Source of the DNA: Allochromatium warmingii
GTDB taxonomy: Bacteria; Pseudomonadota; Gammaproteobacteria; Chromatiales; Chromatiaceae
NCBI RefSeq assembly: GCF_900107145.1
Contig: NZ_FNOW01000005.1
Coordinates: 35,079-99,078, forward strand
Length of the DNA: 64,000 nt
Direction of reading: 5' to 3'
Under the pieces are notes generated by a model. The model saw only the letters and a program-made list of their open reading frames with translations. It ran no database searches and was not told where the DNA came from. Shown here in pieces: positions 9,461-22,045 of this stretch. Both the position numbers and the translations under genes were made by a program. Position 1 is the first letter of the stretch. The number at the start of each line of letters is the position of its first letter.

Positions 9461-10764
9461 TTCTGTATGGCTGGCGCTTTGAGTGCATAGCTGGCTGCTA
9501 ATGCTTCCCCTTCACTCCGCGCAATAATCACCGCACCGCAAGAATCGCTGAATACGTTAACGGCGGTGCGCAGCATATCCAGCAGTCGATCAACGGCGAG
9601 AATCAAACCAACCCCTTCAAGCGGTAATCCAACGGCGCTCAGAATCACGGTGATTGCCACCAAACTCGCCGCTGGAATACCGGCTACGCCAATGGATGTC
9701 AGCAGCGCCAGCAGCACGATAATAAATTGGGTGCCGAGCGCAAGTTCTAATCCATAGGCTTGCGCGATAAAAAGCACGGCAACACATTCATAGAGCGCCG
9801 TGCCATCCATATTCACCGTTGCCCCGAGTGGTAAGACAAAGCTGCTGGTGCGATTAGACACCCCCGCGTTTTGCTCAACACAATCAAGCGTAATGGGCAG
9901 TGTCGCCGAAGAAGAAGCCGTTGAAAACGCTGTGAGCAATGCTGCGCTCATCGCCATATAATGCGCGAGCGGATTGACTCGGCCAATCACATAAAGCAGC
10001 AGCGGCAAGACCAATAAAATATGCGTTGCTAATGCAACGGTCACCGTCAAGAAAAACAACGCCAGCGGGCCAAATGCAGCTAATCCGGTTTCTGCAACAG
10101 TTTTAGCAACTAGCGCAAAGACCCCGATGGGCGCAAACCGCATGATTAGATCGGTCATGCGTAGCATAATGGCGAACAATCCAGTAAAAAACTGGCGTTG
10201 CACATGGCGCTGATCTTCATGCAAACGGGCAAGAAAAAAGCCATAAAGCAGACTGAAAAAAATCAGCCCCAGCATTTGCCCTTCAGCCGCCGCCGCAATG
10301 ATATTGGTTGGAATGAGGCGTAAAAAGACTTCGACTACATCGCTGGCATCGCGGTCGCCAAGCGTTGCTTGCACAGTTGCGGTGTCCGCACTCAGACCGA
10401 ATACCTCGGCTGGATGGCCGTCAACCTGTCCGGGCTGAATCAGATTGGCAAAGAGCAAGCCAATTAGAATGGCTAACAGACTGGTCAGCGCGTAATAACC
10501 AATGGTTTTAGCGCCGAGTCGTCCGAGATGTTCCGATCCCCCAAAACCAGACATGCCGACGATAATCGACGACACAATCAGCGGCACGATGAGCATTTTT
10601 AGGGCATTGAGAAATAATTGCCCAATAAAGCTAAATATCGCATAAAAGCTCAGACCAAAAATACCGCCATCACGCCCGACGCTTAATCCAATAACAACGG
10701 CTAGGATCAGCGCAATGAGAATTTGCCAGTGAAGTTTAAGCGAGCTGAATTGCAGTGATGGCAT
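9457..10764 (-). CDS. Dicarboxylate/amino acid:cation symporter (DAACS family)
   Basis: 435 residues with about eight membrane segments and two hairpin loops, typical of the SDF/GltP/DctA family. The serine-rich re-entrant loop [19 protein letters not shown] and the motif [17 protein letters not shown], which forms the substrate/Na site, are intact. It probably imports C4-dicarboxylates or glutamate/aspartate across the inner membrane with Na+ or H+; the sequence alone does not settle the substrate. It is convergent with lpxC (4-bp overlap) and stands alone, 96 bp downstream of nadE on the same strand. Confidence 0.92.
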   Translation of the reverse strand: MPSLQFSSLKLHWQILIALILAVVIGLSVGRDGGIFGLSFYAIFSFIGQLFLNALKMLIVPLIVSSIIVGMSGFGGSEHLGRLGAKTIGYYALTSLLAILIGLLFANLIQPGQVDGHPAEVFGLSADTATVQATLGDRDASDVVEVFLRLIPTNIIAAAAEGQMLGLIFFSLLYGFFLARLHEDQRHVQRQFFTGLFAIMLRMTDLIMRFAPIGVFALVAKTVAETGLAAFGPLALFFLTVTVALATHILLVLPLLLYVIGRVNPLAHYMAMSAALLTAFSTASSSATLPITLDCVEQNAGVSNRTSSFVLPLGATVNMDGTALYECVAVLFIAQAYGLELALGTQFIIVLLALLTSIGVAGIPAASLVAITVILSAVGLPLEGVGLILAVDRLLDMLRTAVNVFSDSCGAVIIARSEGEALAASYALKAPAIQN

Positions 10765-10821
10765 CGCAGACAGTCCAATATAAGCGCATTACAAGATGGG
10801 TTGCCGCCAATTACGGCACAC

Positions 10822-10866
10822 GCTGAAAGCCGATTGCTGGCCGCTTATCAATGCTCAATGCTAAAA
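10822..10866. repeat. Heptamer-type intergenic repeat array, copy 2 (nadE-symporter)
   Basis: Units GCTGAAA, GCCGATT, GCTGGCC, GCTTATC, then GCTCAAT and GCTAAAA run in register up to and across the nadE stop codon (10861-10863). This is the inverted-orientation half of the family seen in full at 34931-35047. No other feature is clear in this 96-bp gap. Confidence 0.55.
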
Positions 10867-12480
10867 CCCACTGGTAATCGGATAGCGCCGATCACGACCA
10901 AAAGCGCGTTGTGAAATTCGCACGCCGGGCGGTGCTTGACGGCGCTTGTATTCATTGCGATCCACCAGCCGCGCCACCCGCGCTACGATTTCCGCTGGAT
11001 AGCCCTGCGCAACAATAGTCGCGACACTTTCATCCGCTTCGATATATAACTTGAGAATAGCATCGAGCAATTCATAGGGCGGCAGGCTGTCCTGATCGGT
11101 TTGATCCGGTCGCAGTTCAGCAGACGGCGCACGTTCGAGCACCCGCAGCGGAATTGCTGGAGCACGACTATTACGATAGTGTGCGAGTCGATAGACCAGC
11201 ATTTTTGGCACATCTTTAATTGGCGCAAAACCACCCGCCATATCGCCGTATAAGGTCGCATAACCGACCGCCATTTCGCTTTTATTGCCAGTTGTTAGCA
11301 AAATTCGCCCAGATTTATTGCTCATTGCCATCAAAATAATGCCGCGACACCGTGCCTGAATATTTTCCTCGGTGACATCCGCCGCTTGACCAGCAAAAAC
11401 CGGTTCTAACATTCTAAGAAAGGCGCGAAATGCCGGTTCAATCGGTACGCATTGCGTGCTCACTCCGAGCCGCCGCGCTTGCTCTAGCGCATCGTCATTA
11501 CTCATGTCGGCGGTGTAGCGCGAAGGCATTAGCACCGCTTCGACGCGATCTGCGCCGAGGGCATCGACTGCAATTGCCAGTGTGAGCGCCGAATCAATGC
11601 CGCCAGACAAGCCCAATATGGCCCCATCGAACCCGTTTTTTCGCACATAATCGCGCACACCCAATACCAACGCTTCGTAGATCATCGCCGCTTCGCTTGG
11701 CCATTGGATCAGTGGTTCATTGGGGACAGTGAGCGGCAGGCCATCGGCATTGAGCTTTAGGGTCAGCGTGGTTTCGCTAAAACAAGGGGCGCGATGCGTG
11801 ATCCGGCCATCAGGATCGGCGACAAATGAGGCCCCATCGAACACCAATTCATCCTGACCGCCGACCAGATTGGCATATAGGATCGTCAAACCATGGGCAC
11901 GGGCGCGGCGCGAGACTAGCATTTCACGTTCAGTTGTTTTACCGACATGAAAGGGCGAGGCATTGAGGTTGAGCAGCACCTGCGCACCGGCTTCGGCGGC
12001 TTCGCGGGTCGGATCATCCCACCAAATGTCTTCACAGACACTCAGGCCGAAGCGCAGTCCGCAGTGCTCGAATACGGTCGCGCCGCTGCCGGGCTGAAAA
12101 TAGCGTTTTTCGTCGAATACGCTGTAATTTGGCAAATATTGCTTGGCATATTCGGCGATCAGGACGCCATCGCGGATAACGCCAGCGACGTTGAACAGGC
12201 CGCCGACCGAGGCGCGTGGATAGCCCAGCACCAACGTCAAACCTGCTGTTGCTTCGCAGAGACGGGTGAGGGCGGTTTCGACGCGGGTGATAAATTCGGC
12301 GCGGAGCAACAGATCTTCGGGTGGGTAGCCAGTGAGCACTAATTCCGGGCAAACAAGCAAATCAATGCTGTGATCGCGGGCGTGCTCTAGCGCGGCGAGC
12401 AGACGTTCTGTGTTGCCGACCACATCGCCAACGACGGGATTGAGTTGCAGGATTTGAATGTGACAGGACACGAGCGACAC
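10861..12480 (-). CDS. nadE: Glutamine-dependent NAD+ synthetase
   Basis: 539 residues, the two-domain form. The N-terminal nitrilase-type glutaminase domain (about 1-260) carries the triad Glu46 (CPELVLTGYPPEDLL), Lys113 (AEYAKQYLPNYSVFDE) and Cys149 (GLSVCEDIWWDD). The C-terminal synthetase domain has the PP-loop LGLSGGIDSALTLA (SGGIDS at 292-297) and later TTGNKSEMAVGYATLYGDMAG. It amidates deamido-NAD with glutamine-derived ammonia and ATP. It is about twice the length of the ammonia-only NadE of E. coli. No operon partner is evident. Confidence 0.96.
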   Translation of the reverse strand: MSLVSCHIQILQLNPVVGDVVGNTERLLAALEHARDHSIDLLVCPELVLTGYPPEDLLLRAEFITRVETALTRLCEATAGLTLVLGYPRASVGGLFNVAGVIRDGVLIAEYAKQYLPNYSVFDEKRYFQPGSGATVFEHCGLRFGLSVCEDIWWDDPTREAAEAGAQVLLNLNASPFHVGKTTEREMLVSRRARAHGLTILYANLVGGQDELVFDGASFVADPDGRITHRAPCFSETTLTLKLNADGLPLTVPNEPLIQWPSEAAMIYEALVLGVRDYVRKNGFDGAILGLSGGIDSALTLAIAVDALGADRVEAVLMPSRYTADMSNDDALEQARRLGVSTQCVPIEPAFRAFLRMLEPVFAGQAADVTEENIQARCRGIILMAMSNKSGRILLTTGNKSEMAVGYATLYGDMAGGFAPIKDVPKMLVYRLAHYRNSRAPAIPLRVLERAPSAELRPDQTDQDSLPPYELLDAILKLYIEADESVATIVAQGYPAEIVARVARLVDRNEYKRRQAPPGVRISQRAFGRDRRYPITSGF

Positions 12481-12582
12481 TCCAGCGATACGGGTGCGGG
12501 GATTAAAGCACGCGATTGTAGCGCGTCTGGTGAGGCGCTAGACGCTGGGGTTCAACACACAGCGTTTCTACTCACCGCCGCC

Positions 12583-13485
12583 CTATTCTTCTCCGCACTG
12601 CATCAGCGCCACCCGCACCCGAACGGTATTCCCGCTACCTTGATAGTCAAGACTCGCAAAGGCGAGATGTCGCGCCATGGCAATGCCGCGTCCGTGGCTG
12701 TCGAATGCACGCGCTGGGTCAAGATCGAGATAGCGTTGCCAATCAAAGCCCGGCCCCTGATCGCGGATCACAAAACACAGATGGGCGTCTGGATCGCGCC
12801 GCAATTCGAGGCTGGCATAGCGTGCGCCGATGGTGGCGTCCGCGAGGCGACGTTCGACTTCGTCTTGCCACAATCCGTCCTCAATCAGTCGCCCTTTTTC
12901 CGCGTAGTTGATGCCCAGATTGCCATGCTCGACAGCGTTGAGCATCAGTTCAGATAAACCCATTGCGACAGTTTCGGGATTGGGGCACATCTGTGCGAGG
13001 GTCGCAGAGAGAATCGCAACATCGTCGAGCGTGCGAAAGCGGAACTGTGCTTGATTGGTTAGCTGTAGCACGGTTTGTAGGCGGTCGCCGATCCGCGCTA
13101 AATCTTTGCGTGTGCGCCGATCATCGAGCGCAGCGATGACAATGCTCCGCAGGGCTTTGGGCGCGTAGGGTTTGGCTAGATAATACCAAGCGCCAGCGGC
13201 TAGTCCTTCGGCAACTTGTTCTGAGCTATCCGCCGCGCTCTGCATGATGACCGGTACGTCGCGAAATCGCCGATCCGCTTTGAGTCGTCGCAGGACTTCC
13301 ATGCCGTCCATGCGCGGCATCATGCGGTCGAGAATCACGCCATCATAGGCATGCGGTGCCGCTTCCAGTTTGCTCCAGGCTTCTAGGCCATCCTCTGCAA
13401 AGTCCAACTGATGTTCGTCCTCCAGACAGTGGCCGATGATCTCCAGATTGATCGGCTCATCGTCCACCACCAGTAACTTAGCCAT
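12583..13485 (-). CDS. Response regulator fused to an HATPase_c (RsbW/histidine-kinase-like) domain
   Basis: 300 residues. Residues 1-120 form a CheY-like receiver: acidic pocket Asp8/Asp9, phospho-acceptor Asp53 (VILDRMMPRMDG), Ser83 and Lys105 (YLAKPYAP). A short helical linker follows, then an ATPase domain with N-box SELMLNAVEHGN (Asn183), G1 box DQGPGFD (242-248) and G2 GRGIAM (265-270). There is no DHp phospho-acceptor histidine, DNA-binding domain or PP2C domain. The likely role is phosphorylation-controlled anti-sigma or partner-switching activity; this is an inference. No cognate kinase or sigma gene is adjacent. It lies 32 bp downstream of truD on the same strand. Confidence 0.85.
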   Translation of the reverse strand: MAKLLVVDDEPINLEIIGHCLEDEHQLDFAEDGLEAWSKLEAAPHAYDGVILDRMMPRMDGMEVLRRLKADRRFRDVPVIMQSAADSSEQVAEGLAAGAWYYLAKPYAPKALRSIVIAALDDRRTRKDLARIGDRLQTVLQLTNQAQFRFRTLDDVAILSATLAQMCPNPETVAMGLSELMLNAVEHGNLGINYAEKGRLIEDGLWQDEVERRLADATIGARYASLELRRDPDAHLCFVIRDQGPGFDWQRYLDLDPARAFDSHGRGIAMARHLAFASLDYQGSGNTVRVRVALMQCGEE

Positions 13486-13517
13486 CGAACTCGTCCTCTG
13501 TTTGTCCTGTTATTGAA

Positions 13518-14573
13518 TTATTCGTGAGCCGTCAGAAGTTCGCGCAGTACGCTGGTTGCGTATGATCCAGCCGTGAGCGCAAAGTGTAGCGTCAGTCTTT
13601 CCTCAGAACACTCGGCTTCAAGCTGCTCAACTCGCAGGCGTAGGGCGCGGCGTTCGTGTTCTAAACCGAATTCGGCTAATCGTTCCGGCCACGGGGCAAA
13701 ATGTGCGGCTGTCTGCTGTTCGAGTGTTTGGATCGCTTGGCGCGTCGGTAGTGTCCCGCGTCCCCAGAGCGGCCCAGTCGGGTGTAGATCCCAGTGTGCA
13801 ACCCGCTCGTTTAGGGTCGCGTCGATGTCTTCAGTACAAAAAAATGACTGTCGCCCAGCAAGTTGGGCGCAGTCGCCTGGCTGAAGGTGCTTCCAGTCAC
13901 CGCGCCGCACGCGCTCGGCTAGGAGTTCGTTGAAGAGTTGCGAGCGTGCTGCGGAGATCCAGAGGCCGCGCTGGTGCGGCGGTGGCCGTTTGATCGCTCC
14001 GGTTAAAAAAGCGTGTGCGTGATGGAGGTTGCTGTCGGCGTGACCAAATCGTTGCTCACCAAAATAATTCGGGACACCATGAGCGCGGATGGCGTCGAGT
14101 CGCGCTGTCAGGGCGGCAGGATCGCCGTGCCAGTCGCGGATGGTGATGTGAAAGTGATTGCCAGTGAGTGTGCCGCGCTTGAGTTTGCGCCGATGGGCGT
14201 GGACGGCTAAGACCTCGATGCCTGCGTCAGTGAGCGTGCTCCAATCCGGTTCCGCTGCCTCGCGTTGTGGGGCGGGGAGCGAAAACCATTGCTCGGTTAC
14301 GGCCCAGCGGTCTTTGAGTCCCGCATAGCCAACCGTTGAGACCGGTACGCCCGCAGTTGCGGCGAGGCGTCGCGCAACCCATTCGGTGTTTGCACCTGTT
14401 TTGCGTACCCAGAGTAGGCGATGATCGCCGGTACCGTCTGGGGTAAAGCCGAGTTGTTCGGTGACGTGGAAATCTTCGGGGGTAACACGGAGTCGTCCGC
14501 TGCCGAGCGGTGCGCCGTGCGCACGCGGTAGGTCGGTAACAGTCGTCCAGGTTGGGAGCGCAGCGGGTGACAT
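13518..14573 (-). CDS. truD: TruD, tRNA pseudouridine(13) synthase
   Basis: 351 residues (E. coli 349). It isomerises U13 of tRNA-Glu. The catalytic aspartate is Asp88 in TVGYAGLKDRWAVTEQWFS, and NYFGEQRFG marks the TruD family insertion domain region. It starts 7 bp after the ispF stop in the order ftsB-ispD-ispF-truD, which is conserved in gammaproteobacteria (surE usually follows; here a response-regulator gene does). Confidence 0.95.
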   Translation of the reverse strand: MSPAALPTWTTVTDLPRAHGAPLGSGRLRVTPEDFHVTEQLGFTPDGTGDHRLLWVRKTGANTEWVARRLAATAGVPVSTVGYAGLKDRWAVTEQWFSLPAPQREAAEPDWSTLTDAGIEVLAVHAHRRKLKRGTLTGNHFHITIRDWHGDPAALTARLDAIRAHGVPNYFGEQRFGHADSNLHHAHAFLTGAIKRPPPHQRGLWISAARSQLFNELLAERVRRGDWKHLQPGDCAQLAGRQSFFCTEDIDATLNERVAHWDLHPTGPLWGRGTLPTRQAIQTLEQQTAAHFAPWPERLAEFGLEHERRALRLRVEQLEAECSEERLTLHFALTAGSYATSVLRELLTAHE

Positions 14574-14580
14574 GCGTGAT

Positions 14581-15090
14581 TTAAGCCGCTGAAAACGCGG
14601 AAAGCGCGGAAGTGTCTGGCGCTTCGATTAGGAGCACCACCGCTGAAGCGGCAATTCCTTCGCCGCGTCCCGTAAATCCCATGTGTTCCATCGTCGTCGC
14701 TTTGACGTTGACGCGCTCGACCGGACAGGCTAAATCCGCCGCTAATGTCTCGCGCATCGCCGGAATGTGGGGGGCGAGTTTGGGGCGTTGGGCGATTAGG
14801 GTCATGTCGGCATTATGTACACGCAAGCCGCGACTGTGCAGGCTCTCACAGACGCGCCGCAGTAAGATGCGACTGTCGATTCCGGCATACGCTGCATCGG
14901 TATCGGGGAAATGCCGTCCGATGTCTCCCAGTCCCGCTGCGCCAAGTAGTGCGTCGCAGAGTGCGTGGATCAAGACATCGCCGTCTGAATGCGCGAGCAT
15001 CCCTTGATCGTGCGGAATTTCGACCCCGCCGAGTATTAACCGCCGCTCCGCTGCGAAGCGATGGGCGTCAAAGCCTTGTCCAATGAGCAT
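14581..15090 (-). CDS. ispF: IspF, 2-C-methyl-D-erythritol 2,4-cyclodiphosphate synthase
   Basis: 169 residues from ATG 15090 (E. coli 159). It forms MEcPP in the non-mevalonate isoprenoid pathway. Metal-binding [10 protein letters not shown] (Asp, His) and [18 protein letters not shown] are at the N-terminal side, and [20 protein letters not shown] is near the C-terminus. An alternative GTG start at 15105 overlaps the ispD stop (GTGA) and adds five residues. The ATG has GAGG nine bases upstream and fits the family N-terminus better. Confidence 0.95.
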   Translation of the reverse strand: MLIGQGFDAHRFAAERRLILGGVEIPHDQGMLAHSDGDVLIHALCDALLGAAGLGDIGRHFPDTDAAYAGIDSRILLRRVCESLHSRGLRVHNADMTLIAQRPKLAPHIPAMRETLAADLACPVERVNVKATTMEHMGFTGRGEGIAASAVVLLIEAPDTSALSAFSAA

Positions 15091-15101
15091 GGTTGCGAGC
15101 C

Positions 15102-15803
15102 TCACACGCAGCGTCCTTGTTGCTGTAAATAAAACTGCGCGAGCGGTAAGTCTTCGGCTCGCGTGATTTTGATGTTATCGGCATGACCTTCGATCAGGCG
15201 CGGTGCCAGTCCAAGTCGTTCAATCGCTGAAGCATCATCTGTGACCAGATCGCCCGCCGTCAGTGCCGAATCCAGCGCCCGTTGCAGCAAACCCAGCCGA
15301 AACATCTGTGGTGTGTAAGCATGCCAGAGGTGCGCCCGCTCAACCGTCGCGTCGATTCGTTCATCAGCTCCGGCGCGTTTCATCGTGTCGCGCACCGGAA
15401 TGCCCAGCAGCCCGCCGACCGGATCATCAAGCAGACTGTTGATTAACTGGTCGAGATCACTGCGTCGCAAGCAGGGTCGCGCCGCATCATGCACCAGCAC
15501 CCAATCTTCTGCATCGGCCTGCGCGGTCAGCACGGTCAGTGCATTGAGCACAGAATGACAGCGTTCCGCGCCGCCCGGAGCGCGTTGCACCTTCGGATGT
15601 GCGGCATAAGCCGTTGTCTCCCAATAGCCATCTTCTGCACCCAGCGCCACCACAATGCCGACGATGCGCGGATGTTCGATAAAACCGTGCAAAGTCTGGT
15701 CGATGACCGTGCGTCCAGCTAAATCAAGATATTGCTTCGGCAGCGTGCCGCCCATGCGTCGCCCCACACCAGCAGCAGGGATAATGGCCCAGAGTCGTGC
15801 CAT
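15102..15803 (-). CDS. ispD: IspD, 2-C-methyl-D-erythritol 4-phosphate cytidylyltransferase
   Basis: 233 residues (E. coli 236). It couples MEP to CTP in the isoprenoid pathway. The nucleotide-binding N-terminus [20 protein letters not shown] and the motif [16 protein letters not shown] are characteristic. It starts immediately after the ftsB stop and runs into ispF, so the three are probably one transcript. CTP comes from PyrG, encoded about 4 kb upstream on the same strand. Confidence 0.96.
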   Translation of the reverse strand: MARLWAIIPAAGVGRRMGGTLPKQYLDLAGRTVIDQTLHGFIEHPRIVGIVVALGAEDGYWETTAYAAHPKVQRAPGGAERCHSVLNALTVLTAQADAEDWVLVHDAARPCLRRSDLDQLINSLLDDPVGGLLGIPVRDTMKRAGADERIDATVERAHLWHAYTPQMFRLGLLQRALDSALTAGDLVTDDASAIERLGLAPRLIEGHADNIKITRAEDLPLAQFYLQQQGRCV

Positions 15804-16106
15804 TTATGGAGTCTCCTCGGCGTTCTCAGACGTGGGACGTTCGATGACCTGAATAAAAATCTCGCCCGGTTTAATCATGCCCAGCTCACTGCGGGCGCGT
15901 TCCTCGATGGCTTCCGAACCTTGCCGCAGATCGTCTACTTCCGCTTGCAGTTCGCGGTTACGCGCTCGCAGTCGCTCTAGCTCAGATTCTTCCAGCGCAA
16001 TTTCACGCTTCAGGCTATACAACTCGGCCAAGCTCCCCTCGCCCATCCACAGACGATACTGGAGCGTGCCCAACAGCAGAACTAACACCAGAATCAGCCA
16101 GTGCAT
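15804..16106 (-). CDS. ftsB: Cell division protein FtsB
   Basis: 100 residues from ATG 16106 (E. coli 103). It is a bitopic divisome protein that forms a coiled coil with FtsL and binds FtsQ. One membrane helix (about residues 2-20, WLILVLVLLLGTLQYRLW) is followed by a charged leucine-zipper-like coiled coil (about 30-70) and the conserved GMIKPGEIFIQVIE. The frame is open to 16211, but the 35 extra residues lack FtsB similarity and would precede the membrane helix. Its place between eno and ispD is the standard one. Confidence 0.94.
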   Translation of the reverse strand: MHWLILVLVLLLGTLQYRLWMGEGSLAELYSLKREIALEESELERLRARNRELQAEVDDLRQGSEAIEERARSELGMIKPGEIFIQVIERPTSENAEETP

Positions 16107-16167
16107 GGATAACCTTAGCCGAGTCGGTGGCGCAAAGCTCCCAAGCTCGCGCCCCAGGCGGATAACC

Positions 16168-17457
<1,290 letters not shown>

Positions 17458-17540
17458 CTAAAGCAGGTGAGTGAATGTGAATGTGAATGTTAAAAATCAA
17501 TGGCATCATTATATTTAATCTAAATGCTGTGATCTAAGAA

Positions 17541-17891
17541 TTATGCAAACTTGCCGCGAAACATAAAATAAACCGCGCCAACTAAACACAATCCCGCCCA
17601 AAGATAATCGAGCTTTAACGGCTCGCGCAAATAAAACAACGAAAACGGCACAAACACGCCCAGCGTAATGACTTCTTGAATAATTTTCAGTTCGCCAACT
17701 GACAGCACAGTATAGCCGATCCGATTTGCTGGCACCTGAAACAAATATTCCAACAGCGCAATCCCCCAACTGACCAATGCCGCGACAAACCAGGGTTGGC
17801 TATTGAGTTCTTTCAGATGCGCATACCACGCAAATGTCATAAAAACATTGCTGCACAACAAAAGCAGAATTGCAATCAGGACGGGGTTCAA
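17541..17891 (-). CDS. DMT-family small membrane protein (DUF486)
   Basis: 116 residues with four hydrophobic segments, roughly 2-20, 33-52, 62-88 and 93-113. The motif FMTFAWYAHLKE near the N-terminus and PLKLDYLWAGLCLVGAVYF near the end fit the DUF486 family of drug/metabolite-transporter-like proteins. The substrate is unknown. It lies in the same orientation as eno and hicAB, between two genes (kdsA and eno) that are usually near each other, so the whole block may be an insertion. Confidence 0.8.
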   Translation of the reverse strand: MNPVLIAILLLLCSNVFMTFAWYAHLKELNSQPWFVAALVSWGIALLEYLFQVPANRIGYTVLSVGELKIIQEVITLGVFVPFSLFYLREPLKLDYLWAGLCLVGAVYFMFRGKFA

Positions 17892-17943
17892 TTGGAAATC
17901 CCTAGCGCAAAATCAAGATACTATTCAGAAAATTTAATTGCTT

Positions 17944-18183
17944 TCAGGCAACATTCTGTAGCAGATTCACGCAATCTTTCCCGGATGTTGCTTTAGGAAG
18001 GGGTTTGTTATCACAGTGATACAATTCAATCATTTCTTCTACAATTTGACACAACTCATCAAAAACCACTTTCTCATCATCACCATGACAGCCGCCAAAC
18101 ATCAAACCAGGACAACTTCCGATATAACACTGATCTTCTTCAGACCATTCAACAATTTTTACATAGCGTGCGCTCTCTTTCAT
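17944..18183 (-). CDS. hicB: HicB-family antitoxin
   Basis: 79 residues. The partial RNase-H-like HicB fold is suggested by YVKIVEWSEEDQCYIGSCPGL, the glycine-rich FGGCHGDDE and the following acidic helix VFDELCQIVEEMIELYH. HicB proteins bind HicA and repress their own operon. It overlaps the upstream hicA by 4 bp (ATGA). No obvious C-terminal DNA-binding helix is visible, so operator binding, if any, may use a small ribbon-helix-helix or another partner; this is uncertain. Confidence 0.85.
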   Translation of the reverse strand: MKESARYVKIVEWSEEDQCYIGSCPGLMFGGCHGDDEKVVFDELCQIVEEMIELYHCDNKPLPKATSGKDCVNLLQNVA

Positions 18184-18377
18184 TGCTGTGATTCCTCAAT
18201 AGCTTTTTGTACGGCTTTAACGATATAAAGTCGCGCATCATCTCCAGGATTTCCAGAAACTGTGATGGGTTTAATCACTTTTGGGTGTACATAGTTACGG
18301 TGACTTCCTTTTCCACCGCGATCTACAAAACCGGCCTGTTCTAGCATGGCTATCATTTCACGAATCTTAGGAGGCAC
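18180..18377 (-). CDS. hicA: HicA-family mRNA interferase toxin
   Basis: 65 residues, a dsRBD-like fold. The catalytic histidine is in GGKGSHRNYVHP, followed by PITVSGNPGDDARLYIVKAVQKAI, as in HicA toxins that cleave mRNA. The start is GTG at 18377 (next M at residue 8); the GTG places the first helix KIREMIAMLEQAGF correctly. Toxin precedes antitoxin with a 4-bp overlap. The pair separates kdsA from eno, two genes often close together, which suggests acquisition. Confidence 0.88.
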   Translation of the reverse strand: MPPKIREMIAMLEQAGFVDRGGKGSHRNYVHPKVIKPITVSGNPGDDARLYIVKAVQKAIEESQQ

Positions 18378-18441
18378 TTACAGTCACTCTAGCTATTTTT
18401 CAGCATTAAACTCAATCAAAATTGCTATACAGGTAACAATC

Positions 18442-21005
<2,564 letters not shown>

Positions 21006-21012
21006 TCAATCT

Positions 21013-21066
21013 GAGTTTCAGCGTCCAGCGATTCACGGCTGGACGCTGGAAGCTGGCGGCTGCTTC
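21013..21066. repeat. Heptamer-type inverted repeat, copy 3 (pyrG-fnr gap)
   Basis: CAGCGTCCAGC (21019-21029) and GCTGGACGCTG (21038-21048) form a perfect 11-bp stem, extendable to 14 bp with one G-T pair, around an 8-base loop. Flanking units GCTGGAA, GCTGGCG and GCTGCTT continue the 7-bp register. It lies between divergent pyrG and fnr, in the 268-bp gap 20916-21183, which also holds the FNR box. Confidence 0.75.
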
Positions 21067-21109
21067 CACGCTTGAGTTTCCGAGGGGATCGGGTTAAAAA
21101 CGCCAATAG

Positions 21110-21123
21110 TTGACCTAGATCAA
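21110..21123 (+). promoter_or_regulatory. Predicted FNR/ANR box upstream of fnr
   Basis: TTGACCTAGATCAA matches the TTGAT-N4-ATCAA consensus at 9 of 10 positions. A possible -10 element TATATA/TATAAC lies at 21142-21149, which would put the box centre near -40 of a start around 21155, close to a class II activation geometry. Autoregulation of fnr is therefore likely. This is a prediction from sequence alone. Confidence 0.7.
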
Positions 21124-21183
21124 AAACAACAACGGTTAGCCTATATAACAGCGGGCGACCACTAAAGGAGCGAGGGCGAAGTC

Positions 21184-21954
21184 TTGAAGCAGAGCACGGT
21201 GATTTCGTTCGAATCTATCCGCGTGGCCTGTCGCCACTGTACGCTATCGGCGCTGTGCCTGCCGATGGGGTTGGCAGCGGAGGATGTCGAGCGCCTTGAT
21301 GAGATCGTCAAGCGCACTCGCCCGCTGCATCGCGGCGATATGTTGTTCCGCGACGGCGATCATTTTCGTTCTCTTTATGTGGTCAAAACCGGCTCGTTTA
21401 AGACCTTTGCGCCCAGCGGCGAGGGCGGCGAACAGGTGCTGAGTTTCCATTTGCCCGGCGAATTGCTCGGGCTAGATGCCATCGATCAGGGCGAACATGC
21501 CTGTTCCGCCAGTGCGCTAGAAACCTCAGCCGTGTGTGAAATTCCCTTTGCACGGTTAGAAGAGCTGACCGCGTTAATTCCAAGTCTGCAACATCATATG
21601 TATCGGCTATTGAGTAAAGAAATCGGCCACGATACTGATTTATTGGTCTTGCTTGGCAAAAAGAATGCAGAAGAACGGCTTGCAGCGTTTTTGCTGGATT
21701 TTTCAAAACGACTGCATAAACGCGGACTCTCAGCGACAGATTTTCATCTCAGCATGTCACGGCACGAAATCGGTAATTATCTCGGACTGGCTGTGGAAAC
21801 CATTAGCCGTTTATTTACGCGCTTTCAGGAAGACGGGCTGGTGCGGGTCGAACGCAAACACATTGAATTACTGAATCTTCAAGGATTAGAAAACCTGATT
21901 GCCAGTTCTCATCTCGGACGCCGCCAGCCGCCGCAGCGTCAACAACAAACCTAA
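21184..21954 (+). CDS. fnr: FNR/ANR-family oxygen-sensing transcription regulator
   Basis: 256 residues (E. coli FNR 250). Iron-sulfur ligands are Cys16-X2-Cys19-X5-Cys25 plus Cys118 in SAVCEIPF, equivalent to C20/C23/C29/C122 of E. coli. The cyclic-nucleotide-like domain (about 30-150) is followed by a dimer helix and a C-terminal HTH, with recognition-helix context MSRHEIGNYLGLAVETISRLFTRF, which contains the E-SR residues that read TTGAT half-sites. With O2 the cluster is lost and DNA binding stops. The start is TTG 21184 with GGAGCGAGGG upstream. A second Cys (107) is not a usual ligand. Confidence 0.95.
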   Translation: MKQSTVISFESIRVACRHCTLSALCLPMGLAAEDVERLDEIVKRTRPLHRGDMLFRDGDHFRSLYVVKTGSFKTFAPSGEGGEQVLSFHLPGELLGLDAIDQGEHACSASALETSAVCEIPFARLEELTALIPSLQHHMYRLLSKEIGHDTDLLVLLGKKNAEERLAAFLLDFSKRLHKRGLSATDFHLSMSRHEIGNYLGLAVETISRLFTRFQEDGLVRVERKHIELLNLQGLENLIASSHLGRRQPPQRQQQT

Positions 21955-21970
21955 AGCCTCGACTCAATAA

Positions 21971-22025
21971 CGACAGGATAAATATTATCAATGCTGGTAC
22001 AATCAGCATCGTGTTTATCCTGTCG
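21971..22025. terminator. Long inverted repeat between convergent fnr and FadL-type gene
   Basis: CGACAGGATAAA (21971-21982) pairs with TTTATCCTGTCG (22014-22025), 12 perfect bp. Inside, ATGCTG (21991-21996) pairs with CAGCAT (22004-22009). The position between two convergent genes suggests a bidirectional transcription terminator, although classic U tracts are lacking apart from the AAA/TTT at the inner stem edge. Confidence 0.5.
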
Positions 22026-22045
22026 CTGCCTATCAATTCGGTGCG

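Noticed and set aside
12445..12957. Plus-strand frame opposite nadE end and the response regulator
   Set aside because: Overlaps two well-supported minus-strand genes and has no family-like sequence.
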